From positions 868,001-932,000 of the forward strand of contig NZ_CP015080.1 of NCBI RefSeq assembly GCF_001611275.1: a stretch of 64,000 bases of DNA, given 5' to 3'. Source of the DNA: Desulfuromonas sp. DDH964. Lineage in GTDB: Bacteria; Desulfobacterota; Desulfuromonadia; Desulfuromonadales; DDH964. The translations under genes and the position numbers were made by a program. The notes beneath the pieces are model-generated. The model saw nothing but the letters and a program-made list of their open reading frames with translations, was not told the origin of the DNA and did not search any database. Of this stretch, positions 25,916 to 34,900 are shown piece by piece. Each line of letters opens with the position of its first letter. The stretch's first letter is position 1.

Positions 25916-26137
25916 ATGGCCCCCGGTGAATTCCTCCAGGCCTGCGCCGCAGGCGAAGTCTGGCTCTACTGCAAGAGTTGTCAGCAAACCAAAAATTTCA
26001 ATGCGGTTGAACACCTGCGCAGCATCGAAAATCCCTCCTACTGGGGACCCGAGCCCTGGTGGCAGGACACCCGGGAATTTCGCTGCCCCGATTGCGGCAG
26101 TGTACAGCAGTCGAACCTGCAGCGGGAGAGCTTCTGA
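25916..26137 (+). CDS. Small zinc-ribbon protein, 73 aa
   Basis: The ORF begins with ATG 25916 after an AGGAG ribosome site. Two CxxC knuckles (CKSC near residue 19 and CPDC near residue 58) suggest one zinc ribbon. Between them is an aromatic, acidic segment (NPSYWGPEPWWQDTREF). I do not recognise a named family. Many such proteins are nucleic-acid binding or act as small adaptor domains. It starts just downstream of the leuC promoter on the opposite strand. The IS1595-type element inserted 35 bases after its stop may have separated it from the selenoprotein gene. Confidence 0.7.
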   Translation: MAPGEFLQACAAGEVWLYCKSCQQTKNFNAVEHLRSIENPSYWGPEPWWQDTREFRCPDCGSVQQSNLQRESF

Positions 26138-26172
26138 GCGTGCGGCCTGAGTTGCCGGCTGGTAAAGTTTAT

Positions 26173-27231
26173 CCTGATTAGGTCCGGTTCTCAGCTATGA
26201 CATTTTCTGTCGCGCTGAGGCCGTATGTTTTGGGCATGGAACCCACCCGAATACAGGAGGTTATCGTCCATGCCCACCAATCGCATTCAGTTTCAACCGG
26301 GCTTGAGCCTGGCCGCGTTTCTGAAAGAGTATGGGACGGAGGCCCAATGCGAGGCCGTTGTCGAACGATGGCGCTGGCCCAAAGGCTTTGCCTGCCCGGC
26401 GTGTGGGGCCGAGCGTGCCATCATCTTTCGGCGTAGCCGGTCGAAGATCTTCCAGTGCAATAGCTGCCGAAGGCAAACGTCTCTGATCTCGGGAACGGTC
26501 TTTCATGGGACCAACTTGCCGCTTACGCAGTGGTTCCTGGCAATCTATTTCGTGACTCAGGGTAAATCCGGCCAGTCGATACTGGAACTGAGACGGATGC
26601 TGGGACTGAGCTACAAGGCGACCTGGCGGCTCAAACATAAGCTCATGCAGGCCATGTTCGAGCGCGAAGAGAAAACCGTCTTGGCGCAACGGGTCGAGAT
26701 CGACGACGCCTACCTGGGCGGGGAGCGCACAGGTGGCAAGGTCGGACGAGGCTCGGAAAACAAAGTGCCGTTCATTGCTGCCGTGGAAACCAGTCATGAG
26801 GGGCGCCCTCTGCGAGCGGTTTTTAGCCGGGTGACGACCTTCAGCAGCCATGATGTTGACCAATGGGCCAGGAACCACCTTTCTTCGTCGGCCTTCGTGG
26901 TATCGGACGGCCTGAATTGTTTCCGGGCGGTGACCAAGACGGGGTGCAGCCACCAGCGCGAGGTGGTCGGGGATCAACGCAGAAGTACCGACATGGGATG
27001 ATTTCACTGGATCAACACCATTTTGGGCAATCTTAAGACCGCCATCGCCGGGACGTATCACGCGTTTGACTTCGATAAGTACGCGCACCGCTACCTGGCG
27101 GAGTTTCAATACCGTTTCAATCGCCGCTTTGACCTACGCAGCATGCTGCCGAGGCTGGTATTTGCCTGCGTCTCAATCGGCAAACGGCCCGAGGCGTGGC
27201 TACGCCACGCTGAGAATTGGACCTAATCAGG
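26173..27231 (+). mobile_element. IS1595-family insertion sequence, decayed copy
   Basis: The element is 1059 bp with terminal inverted repeats CCTGATTAGGTCC at both ends. The inner part is imperfect, with GG on the left against AA on the right. It is flanked by the perfect 8-base duplication AAGTTTAT (26165-26172 and 27232-27239), as expected for IS1595-type elements. Its length equals that of the copy at 51456-52514, but its transposase carries a premature stop. Confidence 0.92.
26270..27226 (+). pseudogene. IS1595-family transposase with premature UGA
   Basis: The reading frame matches the intact 318-residue transposase at 51553-52509 along its whole length. It has the same N-terminal zinc ribbon (CPACGAERAI...CNSC) and the ISXO2-type core motif IDDAYLGGE. 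At codon 244 (26999-27001) the codon TGC of the other copy is TGA, followed by further silent changes. Translation would stop after 243 residues and lose the C-terminal part of the catalytic domain. Reading continues in frame to 27226 with high similarity, so this is a single nonsense change. Selenocysteine is not a sensible reading here. Confidence 0.88.
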
Positions 27232-27268
27232 AAGTTTATTGACCCCTAACCTGTTCCTGGAGGTGGCA

Positions 27269-27526
27269 ATGAAACTGCGCAAGAAATTTCTCGATTTTGA
27301 GTACGAAGAAGTTCTCGATATCCGCACCCGGGAATTGATCCGGGTTGCCTGCGCCGTGGCGGTCGGCTGCCCCGACTGACTGCAGAAACACTTCGCGGTC
27401 GCGGAGCAGGCAGGCGCCAGCCGGGAAGAACTTCGGGAAGCGATGGCCTACGGGATGATCGCTCCCGGGGGGCGGGCAAAAAATTTCGCCCTTGGGCAGT
27501 TGCGGGAGCTCGATTCCGGCCAATAA
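27269..27526 (+). CDS. AhpD-like (CMD family) selenoprotein with CxxU motif
   Basis: An 85-residue ORF interrupted by in-frame TGA at 27377-27379, codon 37. If read as selenocysteine (U), the centre is AVGCPDULQKHFAVAEQAGAS, the AhpD redox motif CxxCxxxH with the second Cys as U and the His in register. The frame continues with GASREELREAMAYGMIAPGG, typical of carboxymuconolactone-decarboxylase/AhpD folds, to a normal stop. The start has a GGAGGTGG site. A bacterial SECIS-like hairpin lies right after the UGA, and a strong terminator follows. Such proteins should act as thiol-dependent peroxidase partners or small redox enzymes. Sec-containing AhpD-like proteins are known in related bacteria. 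Insertion depends on sel genes outside the window. Confidence 0.87.
27380..27410 (+). promoter_or_regulatory. Putative bacterial SECIS element
   Basis: Directly after the UGA, CTTCGC (27391-27396) pairs with GCGGAG (27401-27406) around the tetraloop GGTC. Loop guanines lie 18-19 bases after the UGA, almost the same spacing and loop sequence as in E. coli fdhF, which is the SelB-binding feature. Confidence 0.8.
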
Positions 27527-27543
27527 AGTGACGATTCCGGACG

Positions 27544-27589
27544 GCAAGGGGCCGCCAGGGAGTTTTCCCTGGCGGCCCCTTGCTTTTTT
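27544..27589 (+). terminator. Rho-independent terminator of the selenoprotein gene
   Basis: Perfect 18-base arms (27544-27561 and 27566-27583) with loop GTTT and a six-T tail. Confidence 0.95.
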
Positions 27590-27646
27590 ACCCGGGATAG
27601 ATTAAAAAAACGATTCCTAACGAGTTGAAAAACTGGAGAAACTTCC

Positions 27647-28408
27647 GTGGCAATCGATGAGAGCTCCCAATTCCGGCGCCTGCGCAAACTGGTCGGCAAG
27701 GCGATCGGCGACTTCAATCTGATCGAGGCGGGCGACCGCATCGCGGTGGCGGTTTCCGGTGGCAAGGACAGCTACGTCCTGCTGCACCTGCTGGAAAGCC
27801 TGCGCCGGCGGGCGCCGGTGCGTTACGAGCTGGTGGCGGTGAACGTCGACGCCGGCTTTTCCGGCTACCGGCAGGAGGTGCTGGCGGCCCATCTGCAGGA
27901 ACACGGATTTGCCTCGCGGCTGCAATCGACCGAGATGGCCACTATTATCGATGCCAAGCTGCGCCCCGGCTCTTCCTACTGTGCGTTCTGTGCCCGTCTG
28001 CGGCGCGGCGTCCTCTATTCCATCTGCGACGAGCTCGGCTGCAACAAGCTGGCACTCGGTCACCACCTCGACGATTTCATCGAAACCCTGCTCCTCAACC
28101 AGTTCTTCGTCGGCAAACTGGCGGCGATGAGCCCGCGGATGCTGGCGGACAACGGCCGCCAGACGGTGATCCGGCCGCTGGTCTACGTCGAGGAGTCGGC
28201 CGTGGCCGCCCTCGCCGCCGAACTGCAGGTGCCGATTATCGACTGTGGTTGCCCGGTGCAGGGGACAGAAGAACAGCAGCGCCAGCGGATGAAGAGCCTG
28301 GTCGGCCAGTTGGCGCAGGAGATTCCGCAGCTGCGGCGCAGCCTGCTCGGTGCGATGGGAAACGTCCAGCCCCGTCACCTGCTCGATCTTCACCTGCAAC
28401 CATCCTGA
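27647..28408 (+). CDS. ttcA: TtcA-type tRNA 2-thiocytidine synthetase
   Basis: A PP-loop ATPase of 253 aa that probably thiolates cytidine 32 in tRNA. The PP-loop SGGKDS is at residues 37-42, and the CAFC pair (Cys112/Cys115) would hold the [4Fe-4S] cluster with a later Cys (IIDCGC, 200/202). LALGHHLDDFIETLLLN is a family signature. The start is GTG at 27647 with GGAGA upstream, since no better ATG exists. The protein is shorter than E. coli TtcA, so it may belong to a related tRNA-thiolation subgroup. A promoter may lie in the AT-rich spacer after the terminator. The phosphatase gene follows 61 bases later. Confidence 0.87.
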   Translation: MAIDESSQFRRLRKLVGKAIGDFNLIEAGDRIAVAVSGGKDSYVLLHLLESLRRRAPVRYELVAVNVDAGFSGYRQEVLAAHLQEHGFASRLQSTEMATIIDAKLRPGSSYCAFCARLRRGVLYSICDELGCNKLALGHHLDDFIETLLLNQFFVGKLAAMSPRMLADNGRQTVIRPLVYVEESAVAALAAELQVPIIDCGCPVQGTEEQQRQRMKSLVGQLAQEIPQLRRSLLGAMGNVQPRHLLDLHLQPS

Positions 28409-28469
28409 AACTCCCTGGAACGGGGCGGAAAAACGGTTAAACTTCAGGTAAGGAATTTCCGGGGGAATC

Positions 28470-29252
28470 ATGGTTAGCAGCGACATCAGCGACGATTTCG
28501 ATCTCAACCTGGCCAGCCATGTCCAGCAGCTTCTCTTTCCGAAGAGCTCCCCCTACTGCGACTGGGCCTGTATCGGCGTGAAGAACCTGATGGCGCGCGG
28601 CCTGGGCGGGGACTATTTCGATTTCATCGCCATGCCCGACGGGTGCCAGGCGGTTTTTGTCGGTGATGTGACCGGTCACGGCGTGCATGCCTCGGTGGTG
28701 ATGGCACTCCTCTACGGCTATATTCACCGCGCCTCCCAATCCTTCTGCTCGCCCGTCGATCTGGTGCGGGAAATCAACGCTTTCCTGCAGTCCTTCGCCC
28801 GTCGTTCCGCCGAATTCGATCATTATTTTTCCACCACCCTCTTCTGCGCCAGCATCGACCCGTTATCGCTGCGGATGGAGTACGTCAACGCCGGCCACCC
28901 GGCGCCGCTGGTGCGCCGTGGCGACGATATCCTCTCTCTGCCGGCCACCTCGGCCCCGGTTGGATTTTTCGACGCACCGGAGATTCAAAGCGGTTCGTTC
29001 CGTTTTCACCCCCAGGACCGGCTGCTCCTCTACACCGATGGCATAACCGAGTCATCCAACCCCGCGGGGGAACTGTTCGGTACCGAGAGGCTGCAGCAGG
29101 TGCTGCGGGAAAAGGACGGCGACTACCGGAATTTCCTTAACCAGCTCTTCGCGGTGCGGGGGGATTTTGCCGGCGACACTGCGCCGGAGGATGACTGCAC
29201 CGCCATTGTGATCGATTTTCATACGCCGCGCGGAGGCCTCGATGCTGCATAG
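28470..29252 (+). CDS. SpoIIE/PP2C-type serine phosphatase
   Basis: The 260-residue product is almost entirely a SpoIIE (RsbU-type) phosphatase domain. Metal-binding motifs include GGDYFDFI, VGDVTGHGVHASVVMALL, YVNAGHPAPLV, LLLYTDGITES and a final EDDCTAIVI. It has no membrane segment or receiver domain. Such phosphatases usually act on anti-sigma-factor antagonists in partner-switching. No STAS or kinase partner is nearby. Its stop overlaps the next gene (PilZ-like) by 11 bases, which implies coupled translation and a joint role, perhaps linking phosphorylation to c-di-GMP. Confidence 0.9.
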   Translation: MVSSDISDDFDLNLASHVQQLLFPKSSPYCDWACIGVKNLMARGLGGDYFDFIAMPDGCQAVFVGDVTGHGVHASVVMALLYGYIHRASQSFCSPVDLVREINAFLQSFARRSAEFDHYFSTTLFCASIDPLSLRMEYVNAGHPAPLVRRGDDILSLPATSAPVGFFDAPEIQSGSFRFHPQDRLLLYTDGITESSNPAGELFGTERLQQVLREKDGDYRNFLNQLFAVRGDFAGDTAPEDDCTAIVIDFHTPRGGLDAA

Positions 29253-29949
29253 CCGGATGCCTGCCGGGAAAAACCGTCAACTGGCCGTGGCGGTCCGCGA
29301 TCCGGCGCTGCAGGCCATTCTCGGTGCCCTGCTGGAGGAGTGGCTGTACGCGGTGGTGCCGCGAGCGGAAGAAGCGACCCTGGTTTTGCTGGAGGAAGGA
29401 CTGGCGTTTTCTGCTTCGGGGGTGGAAGTGGTACGGCTGGCCCGGTTTCCGAGTTCCGGCCGCGACCGGATTGCGCTGCCCATCGTAGTGGAAGAGCTCT
29501 GGGCCGCCCTCGAGCCCCGCTTCCACCGGCCGCCCCGCGCCCATATCCGCATCGATCTCGACCGTCCTGCCGTGGTCTCGGTGCGCGGTGAGCGGGAGGC
29601 GACCCGGATCGTCAGCCTTTCCGATCTCGGTACCCGCTTTTCCCTGACGCGGGAACTGGTCAACGACGAGCAGCTGCAGCTCGATGTCGAGCTTGACGGA
29701 AGGACCTGGCACCTGGAAGGGCGGGTTATCTACGTCATCCCGCGCGGCGATCTCGATGGCTCCGGCGCATTTGATATCGGCATGCTCTTTATCCATCCCG
29801 CGATCGAGACCCGGGGGGAGTTGCGGAATTTGGTGGTTCGCCGCTACCTGGAGCGGGTTGCCCGGCGTCTTCCCTCCGAGCTGTTTTATGCCGGACTGGC
29901 CCATTTTGCGCTCCCCTCTGCCACCCGGAAGGCTCTGGTTGCGGAGTAA
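29242..29949 (+). CDS. PilZ-like domain protein
   Basis: The 235-residue product has an N-terminal alpha/beta part without clear motifs. From about residue 95 comes a PilZ-like barrel with PPRAHIRIDLDRPAVVSVRG and the SLSDLGTRFS element, a variant of the D/NxSxxG motif. The first arginine motif of the c-di-GMP site is only partly visible (RAHIR), so ligand binding is uncertain. It overlaps the phosphatase gene by 11 bases and is followed by a terminator. I read it as a PilZ-family effector with moderate certainty. Confidence 0.7.
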   Translation: MLHSRMPAGKNRQLAVAVRDPALQAILGALLEEWLYAVVPRAEEATLVLLEEGLAFSASGVEVVRLARFPSSGRDRIALPIVVEELWAALEPRFHRPPRAHIRIDLDRPAVVSVRGEREATRIVSLSDLGTRFSLTRELVNDEQLQLDVELDGRTWHLEGRVIYVIPRGDLDGSGAFDIGMLFIHPAIETRGELRNLVVRRYLERVARRLPSELFYAGLAHFALPSATRKALVAE

Positions 29950-29972
29950 GGTGGTCCCCGCTCTCAGGACAG

Positions 29973-30013
29973 AAACGACGATGGCCCGGATTTCCCGGGC
30001 CATCGTCGTTTTT
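29973..30013. terminator. Bidirectional rho-independent terminator
   Basis: Arms 29973-29989 and 29995-30011 pair perfectly with T-runs outside. It serves the PilZ-like gene and the convergent receiver/J-domain gene. Confidence 0.92.
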
Positions 30014-30021
30014 GGAGCAGA

Positions 30022-31917
30022 TTATTTTTTAAAAACCTTGGCCAGCAGTCCTCCGCCGTCGGGACGGGTTCGGCGCATGTTGATCAGGCGCAACTCCCGC
30101 AGTGCCTCGGTGCAGCGCGGATTGCACTTGATCGCCATCTCGAACTGTTTTTCGGCCTCCCGCTCCCGCCCTTCCTGTTTCAGCAGGTAGCCGAGATAGA
30201 GGTGGCTGCGGTCGAGCCTGTTGTTGAGGTCGAGGGAGTGCTGCAGCGCCTGCATCGACTCGCCGAGGCGTTCGCGGTCGCCGGGATAGGCCTTGAACTT
30301 GGCCCAGGCGTAACTGGTCAGGTACTCAGGTTCTTTGGGGCTGAGCTTGACCGCCCAGCTGAAGGCTTCGAGGGCCTCCGGATAATTTTTCGCCCGGAGG
30401 AAAACCATCCCCTTCTGGAAGGCGGTTTCGGCCTGCAGGATGTCTGTCACGTCCTGTTGCCGTTCCTTCTTCCTGCCGCTGATCTGATCGAGGTAATCCT
30501 GGCGGCTTTTCGGGTTGCTGATGACCTGGTAGGCCTCGCCGATGTGCCTGAAGAGCTCGTTGATTTTTGCGGTGAGATCTTCGGAGAGGTGTTTCTGCAG
30601 AAACTGGTCGGGGTGGTACTTCTTGGCAAGGGCAAAGTACTTGCGGCGGATCTCATCCGCTCCGGCATCGCGGGTTACTTCGAACAGGGCAAAGTGATCG
30701 AGGGAAAGCAGCCGCGCATAATCGGCAAGAATCCTCTGACGCAGCTCCCGGGTGTCGGCGAACTGGTGCAGCACCGCCAGATCCTCCTCCCCGGCCTGTA
30801 CCACCGGCGCCTCCCGGCTCTCGAGGATTTCGGCGGTGAGCAGCCCCGCCAGGAACTGTTCCAGTTCGCGGTGGCTGAGGGGGAATTGGGCGAGGAGCTC
30901 TTCGAGGGTGAACCCGCCCCGGCACAGGGCCAGTACCTCGGCATCGCGGCGGTTGAGTTCCAGGTCCTGGAAGCGGTAATGGGGGTTCTCGGTCTGCACC
31001 AGGTAGTGGTGGCGGTGGGGCGCCAGCAGCTCGGCGGTTCGGGTATCGGAGAAATAGCGACGGATCCCCTGCAGAATCAGCATGGCGGGTGAAAGTTCGA
31101 TGCTGGTGACGCCGGACTTGAAGTCTTTTCCCTGCAGGAAGCGAAAACTGCCGTCGGTCCAGCCGAAGGCCTCGAGCAGCTTTTCGGTAACCTGGCGGCT
31201 GAGAAATCGGTGCAGCTGCTCCGGCGTCAGCAGCCCCATCTCGATGAGGACGGTCCCCTGCAGCCGGCCGCTCTCCTTGACCTTCTGCAGGGAGTCGTCG
31301 CACTGGGCCTGGCTGATCAGGCCGTCATGGACCAGCATCTTGCCGAGGCATTCGCGGATCAGGTTGGAACGGACGAAGATCGGGTAACCGTCCTTGACGT
31401 AAACGATCTTGCGCCGCTCGCCCCGTTCGAGGTGGAGCAGGCCGGTTGCCTGCAGGGTGTAGAGGTTGTGCAGCAGGGCGGGGAGGGGGGTGACAGCGAG
31501 ATCCCCCTCGACATGGAGCTGGCGCGCCGGGCCCCTGGTCGCCGGTACTCCGATCAACTTGTCGATCCTCTCGTGCAGGGTCGCCAGGGTGAAGGGCTTG
31601 AGCAGGTAGTCGTTGGCACCGAATTCTTCCCGGGCCGCGTTGATCTGCCTGGTCTCCTTCTGAAAGGCGGTCATCAATATGATCGGCAGGGTCGCCGTCG
31701 CCTCCGCGTTGCGCAGGTTGCGACAGAGCTCGAGCCCGGAGATGCCGGGGAGGAGGATGTCGGCGAGGGCGAGATCGAACTTGCCGGCGTCGATCGTTTC
31801 CTGGGCCGCCTCAGCGCTGTTGAAGACTTCAACTTGGTAGCCCTTGAGCTTGAGCGACTCGCTGAGAAACCGGCAGATATTCTGGTCTTCATCGATAATC
31901 GCGATTTTTTTGCTCAT
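30022..31917 (-). CDS. Receiver-PATAN(DUF4388)-J-domain-TPR fusion protein
   Basis: The 631-residue protein starts with a receiver domain (Asp53, Thr83, Lys107). Next is a PATAN/DUF4388-type region of about residues 130-400, with LPALLHNLYTLQATGLLHLERGERRKIVYVKDGYPIFVRSN and a repeat of GLLTPEQLHRFLSRQ type. A J-domain has its HPD at 435-437 (YHPDQFL). Tetratricopeptide-like helices run from about 500 to 610. The combination suggests phosphorylation-controlled chaperone recruitment or signalling; PATAN domains occur in gliding or motility and Mgl-type pathways. It lies 26 bases after glnE and may be the last gene of the gatCAB-mtnA-glnE unit. Confidence 0.85.
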   Translation of the reverse strand: MSKKIAIIDEDQNICRFLSESLKLKGYQVEVFNSAEAAQETIDAGKFDLALADILLPGISGLELCRNLRNAEATATLPIILMTAFQKETRQINAAREEFGANDYLLKPFTLATLHERIDKLIGVPATRGPARQLHVEGDLAVTPLPALLHNLYTLQATGLLHLERGERRKIVYVKDGYPIFVRSNLIRECLGKMLVHDGLISQAQCDDSLQKVKESGRLQGTVLIEMGLLTPEQLHRFLSRQVTEKLLEAFGWTDGSFRFLQGKDFKSGVTSIELSPAMLILQGIRRYFSDTRTAELLAPHRHHYLVQTENPHYRFQDLELNRRDAEVLALCRGGFTLEELLAQFPLSHRELEQFLAGLLTAEILESREAPVVQAGEEDLAVLHQFADTRELRQRILADYARLLSLDHFALFEVTRDAGADEIRRKYFALAKKYHPDQFLQKHLSEDLTAKINELFRHIGEAYQVISNPKSRQDYLDQISGRKKERQQDVTDILQAETAFQKGMVFLRAKNYPEALEAFSWAVKLSPKEPEYLTSYAWAKFKAYPGDRERLGESMQALQHSLDLNNRLDRSHLYLGYLLKQEGREREAEKQFEMAIKCNPRCTEALRELRLINMRRTRPDGGGLLAKVFKK

Positions 31918-31943
31918 CTGCAGTCTTGCTCAGGGGGCGTTGG

Positions 31944-34900
31944 TTATTCCGGGGTTGGCGTCGCCGCGCCGAGATATTGTTCAAAGACCCTGCGAATCTC
32001 CTCAGTGATGCGCCGGTAGTCGGCCAGGAAGAGATCGGCGGGATGGCGCGGGCGCTCGGGGTAGCCAAGGCGCCGGGCGAGGCGCAGCAGGTAGTCCCGC
32101 TCACCGGAGAGTTCGTTGATCGACTGGTCATGGACCAGGCGCAGCTTGTTTTCCAGGCGCCGCAGGAATTTATAGCCGCTTTCGAGCACGAAGTAGTCCG
32201 CCGCGCTCAGAATACCTTCTTCATTAAGGATGTGCAAGGCCTGCAATGTGTTGGTGGTGCGCAGTCCGGGATGGCTGCCGCCGTAGAGGAGCTGCAGGTA
32301 CTGGACAATGAATTCGACATCGACCATGCCGCCGCGGCCGGTCTTGATGTTGAAATGTTCGACCCCCTCCCGCGCAATTTCCGCCTCCATGCGGCCGCGC
32401 AAGCGGTAGATCTCTTCTTTAAGGCCGTCGGGGACCGGGCGGTCAAAGACACAGCGCCCGATCAGCTGGTCGACGCGGGCGGCGAGGCTCGGTGCACCGG
32501 CCACGGCGCGGGCCTTGGTCAGCGCCTGGCGCTCCCAGAGCTGCGCTGAACCGTCATGGTAGCGCTCGAAGGCGGCGAGGGAGGTGACCAGCGGTCCCTG
32601 GTTGCCGGAAGGGCGCAACCGGGTGTCGATCTGGTAGACCGTCCCTTCCCGGGTCATCAACGTCAATACCGAGATGATCCGCTGGGCGAGGCGGGAGAAG
32701 TACTCCTGGTTGCTCTGCTCGCGGAAGCGTTCCGGGTCGCACCCCGGGCCGGGGGCGGTCTGGCCGTCCCCCTCGTAGATGAAGATGATATCGAGGTCCG
32801 AGTGGTAATTGAGCTCCTGGCCGCCGAGCTTGCCCATGCCGACAATGGCGAATTGGGCCTCTTCGCCGGTCGCCTTGGCGATCGGCAGGCCGAAGCGTGG
32901 CAGCAGCTCGCCGCGGGCGATGGCCAGGGCCTGTTCGAGGCAGACCTCGGCGAGGTGGGAGAGCTGCAATGTCCCCTGCCCCTGGGGAGTGTGGCCATGG
33001 ATGTCGCCGATGGCGATGCGCAGGAACTCCTCGTTGCGAAAGCGGCGCAGGACATCGAGCTTCTGTTCATAGTCGACCGCGCTATCCATCAGCTCCGCCA
33101 GGTTCTGCGCCAGGGTCGTCCGGTCCTTGAAGGGGGCGGCATAGGAACGGGAGACCAGGGAGTCGAGAATCTCCGGGTGCTGGATGAAAATCCGTGACAG
33201 GAACTGGCTGGTGCCGAAGAGGGAGACGAGGAGCTGGATGATCCCTTTGTTCTCGTCGAGGAGGGCGAAGAAGGTCGCCCGTGCCCGCAGAGCGCCGAGA
33301 AAACGCTCGAGGTTGAGCAGCGCCATTTCCGGTTCCGGGGAGTCGACCACCTCCTGCAGCAGGAACGGGGCGATCCGTTCGAGGTGGCGGCGGGCCCGGG
33401 GGGTCAGAAAGGAATGGGGCGCGCCGCGCAGCAGCTGCAGGCTCTCGAAGGCGGCATCGGGATTCTTGAAGCCGCGCTCTTCGAGGATGTCCTTGGCGAG
33501 GTCGCTGTCGGCATTGGGGTCGAGGAGGAAGGCGATTTCGGGGCGGACCTGGTCGCGACTCTCCTCCTCGCTGGTGTAGAAGAGGTCATGGTAGATCGCC
33601 GCCACCGCCTGGCGATGGCGGTCGAGTTCGCAGCGGAAGGCGGGCTCGTCGGCAAAGCCGCAGCGCCGGGCGAGGGCACGCAGTTCATCGCTCTTGACCG
33701 GCAGATTGTGGGTCTGGCGCTCCTGCACCACCTGGATCCGGTGTTCGACGGTGCGCAGGAAGATGTAGGCCTCGCGCAGGGTCTGGTGCTCTTTCGCCTT
33801 GATCAGGCCTTCCTTGAGGAGCAGATCAAGGGCCCTGAGGCTGTTCTTCTCGCGCAGCGAGCGGTTCTTGCCGGCGTAGATCAGCTGCATCGCCTGGATG
33901 AAGAACTCGATCTCGCGGATCCCCCCCTGGCCGAGCTTGAGGTTGAGTTCCCCCTCCCGCTCGCGGGTCAGGCTGCGGTCGATCTTCTGCTTCATCAGCT
34001 TGATATCCTCGATCATCGCGTAATCGAGGAAGCGCCGGTAGATGAAGGGCTCAAGATCCCGGAGCAACTGCTCACCGAGGGTATGGCTGCCGGCCACCGG
34101 TCGCGCCTTGAGCATCGCCGCCCGCTCCCAGCTCTGCCCCCAGCTCTCGTAGTAGACTTCGGCGCTGCGCAACGAGTTGGCCATCTCGCCGTTGTTCCCC
34201 TCCGGGCGCAGGCGCAGGTCGACGCGAAAGACGAACCCGTCCTCCGTCGCCTGGCCGACGGCCCGGGTGACCAGCTCCCCCAGCTTGCAGAAGTAGTTGT
34301 GGAGCGGAATGCTGTTCTTTACCTTCCCGGCGGCGTCGGGGACCCCGGTGCTCTGGCCCCGTTCCGAGGTGTAGAAGTAGATCAGGTCAATATCGGAGGA
34401 GAAGTTGAGCTCGCGACCGCCGAACTTGCCCATGCCGAGGATGGTGAATTCCGCCTCCAGCGGGCAGCTCTCCGCCACGGATGCGAGGAGCGGCGCCCCA
34501 TGCTCGGCCCGCAGTTGCCGGTCGCAGACCTCGTAGGCACGCTGCAGGGTGGCGGCGGCGAGGGCGGAGAGCTCGGCGGTCACCGTGGCGAGGTCGGCGA
34601 GGCCGCAGAGATCGCGGCTGCCGATGCGCAGGATCTCGCGGCACTTGAAACGGCGCAGCCCCTGCTGCAGGGTGGCGAAGTCGACCTCCAGGGCGACCCG
34701 TTCCCGCAGCTCGGTGAGCATCGTCGCCTCGTCTTTGGCGCGCTCGATCTCGCCGCCGGGAAAGAGCTCCTCGAAATAGACTGGTTTGCGGCAGAAAATA
34801 CTGGTCAGAAAGGGGGAGGCACCGAGAACGGTCAGCAGGCGCCGGGCGGACACCGCATCCTCAAGCTGGGGCCGCAGGGTGTTGATTGGGACGACGTTGC

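Noticed and set aside
26999..27001. In-frame UGA in the IS1595-family transposase as selenocysteine
   Set aside because: It replaces Cys of the other copy, but I see no hairpin right after it like that of the nearby selenoprotein, and Sec in a transposase has no precedent known to me.
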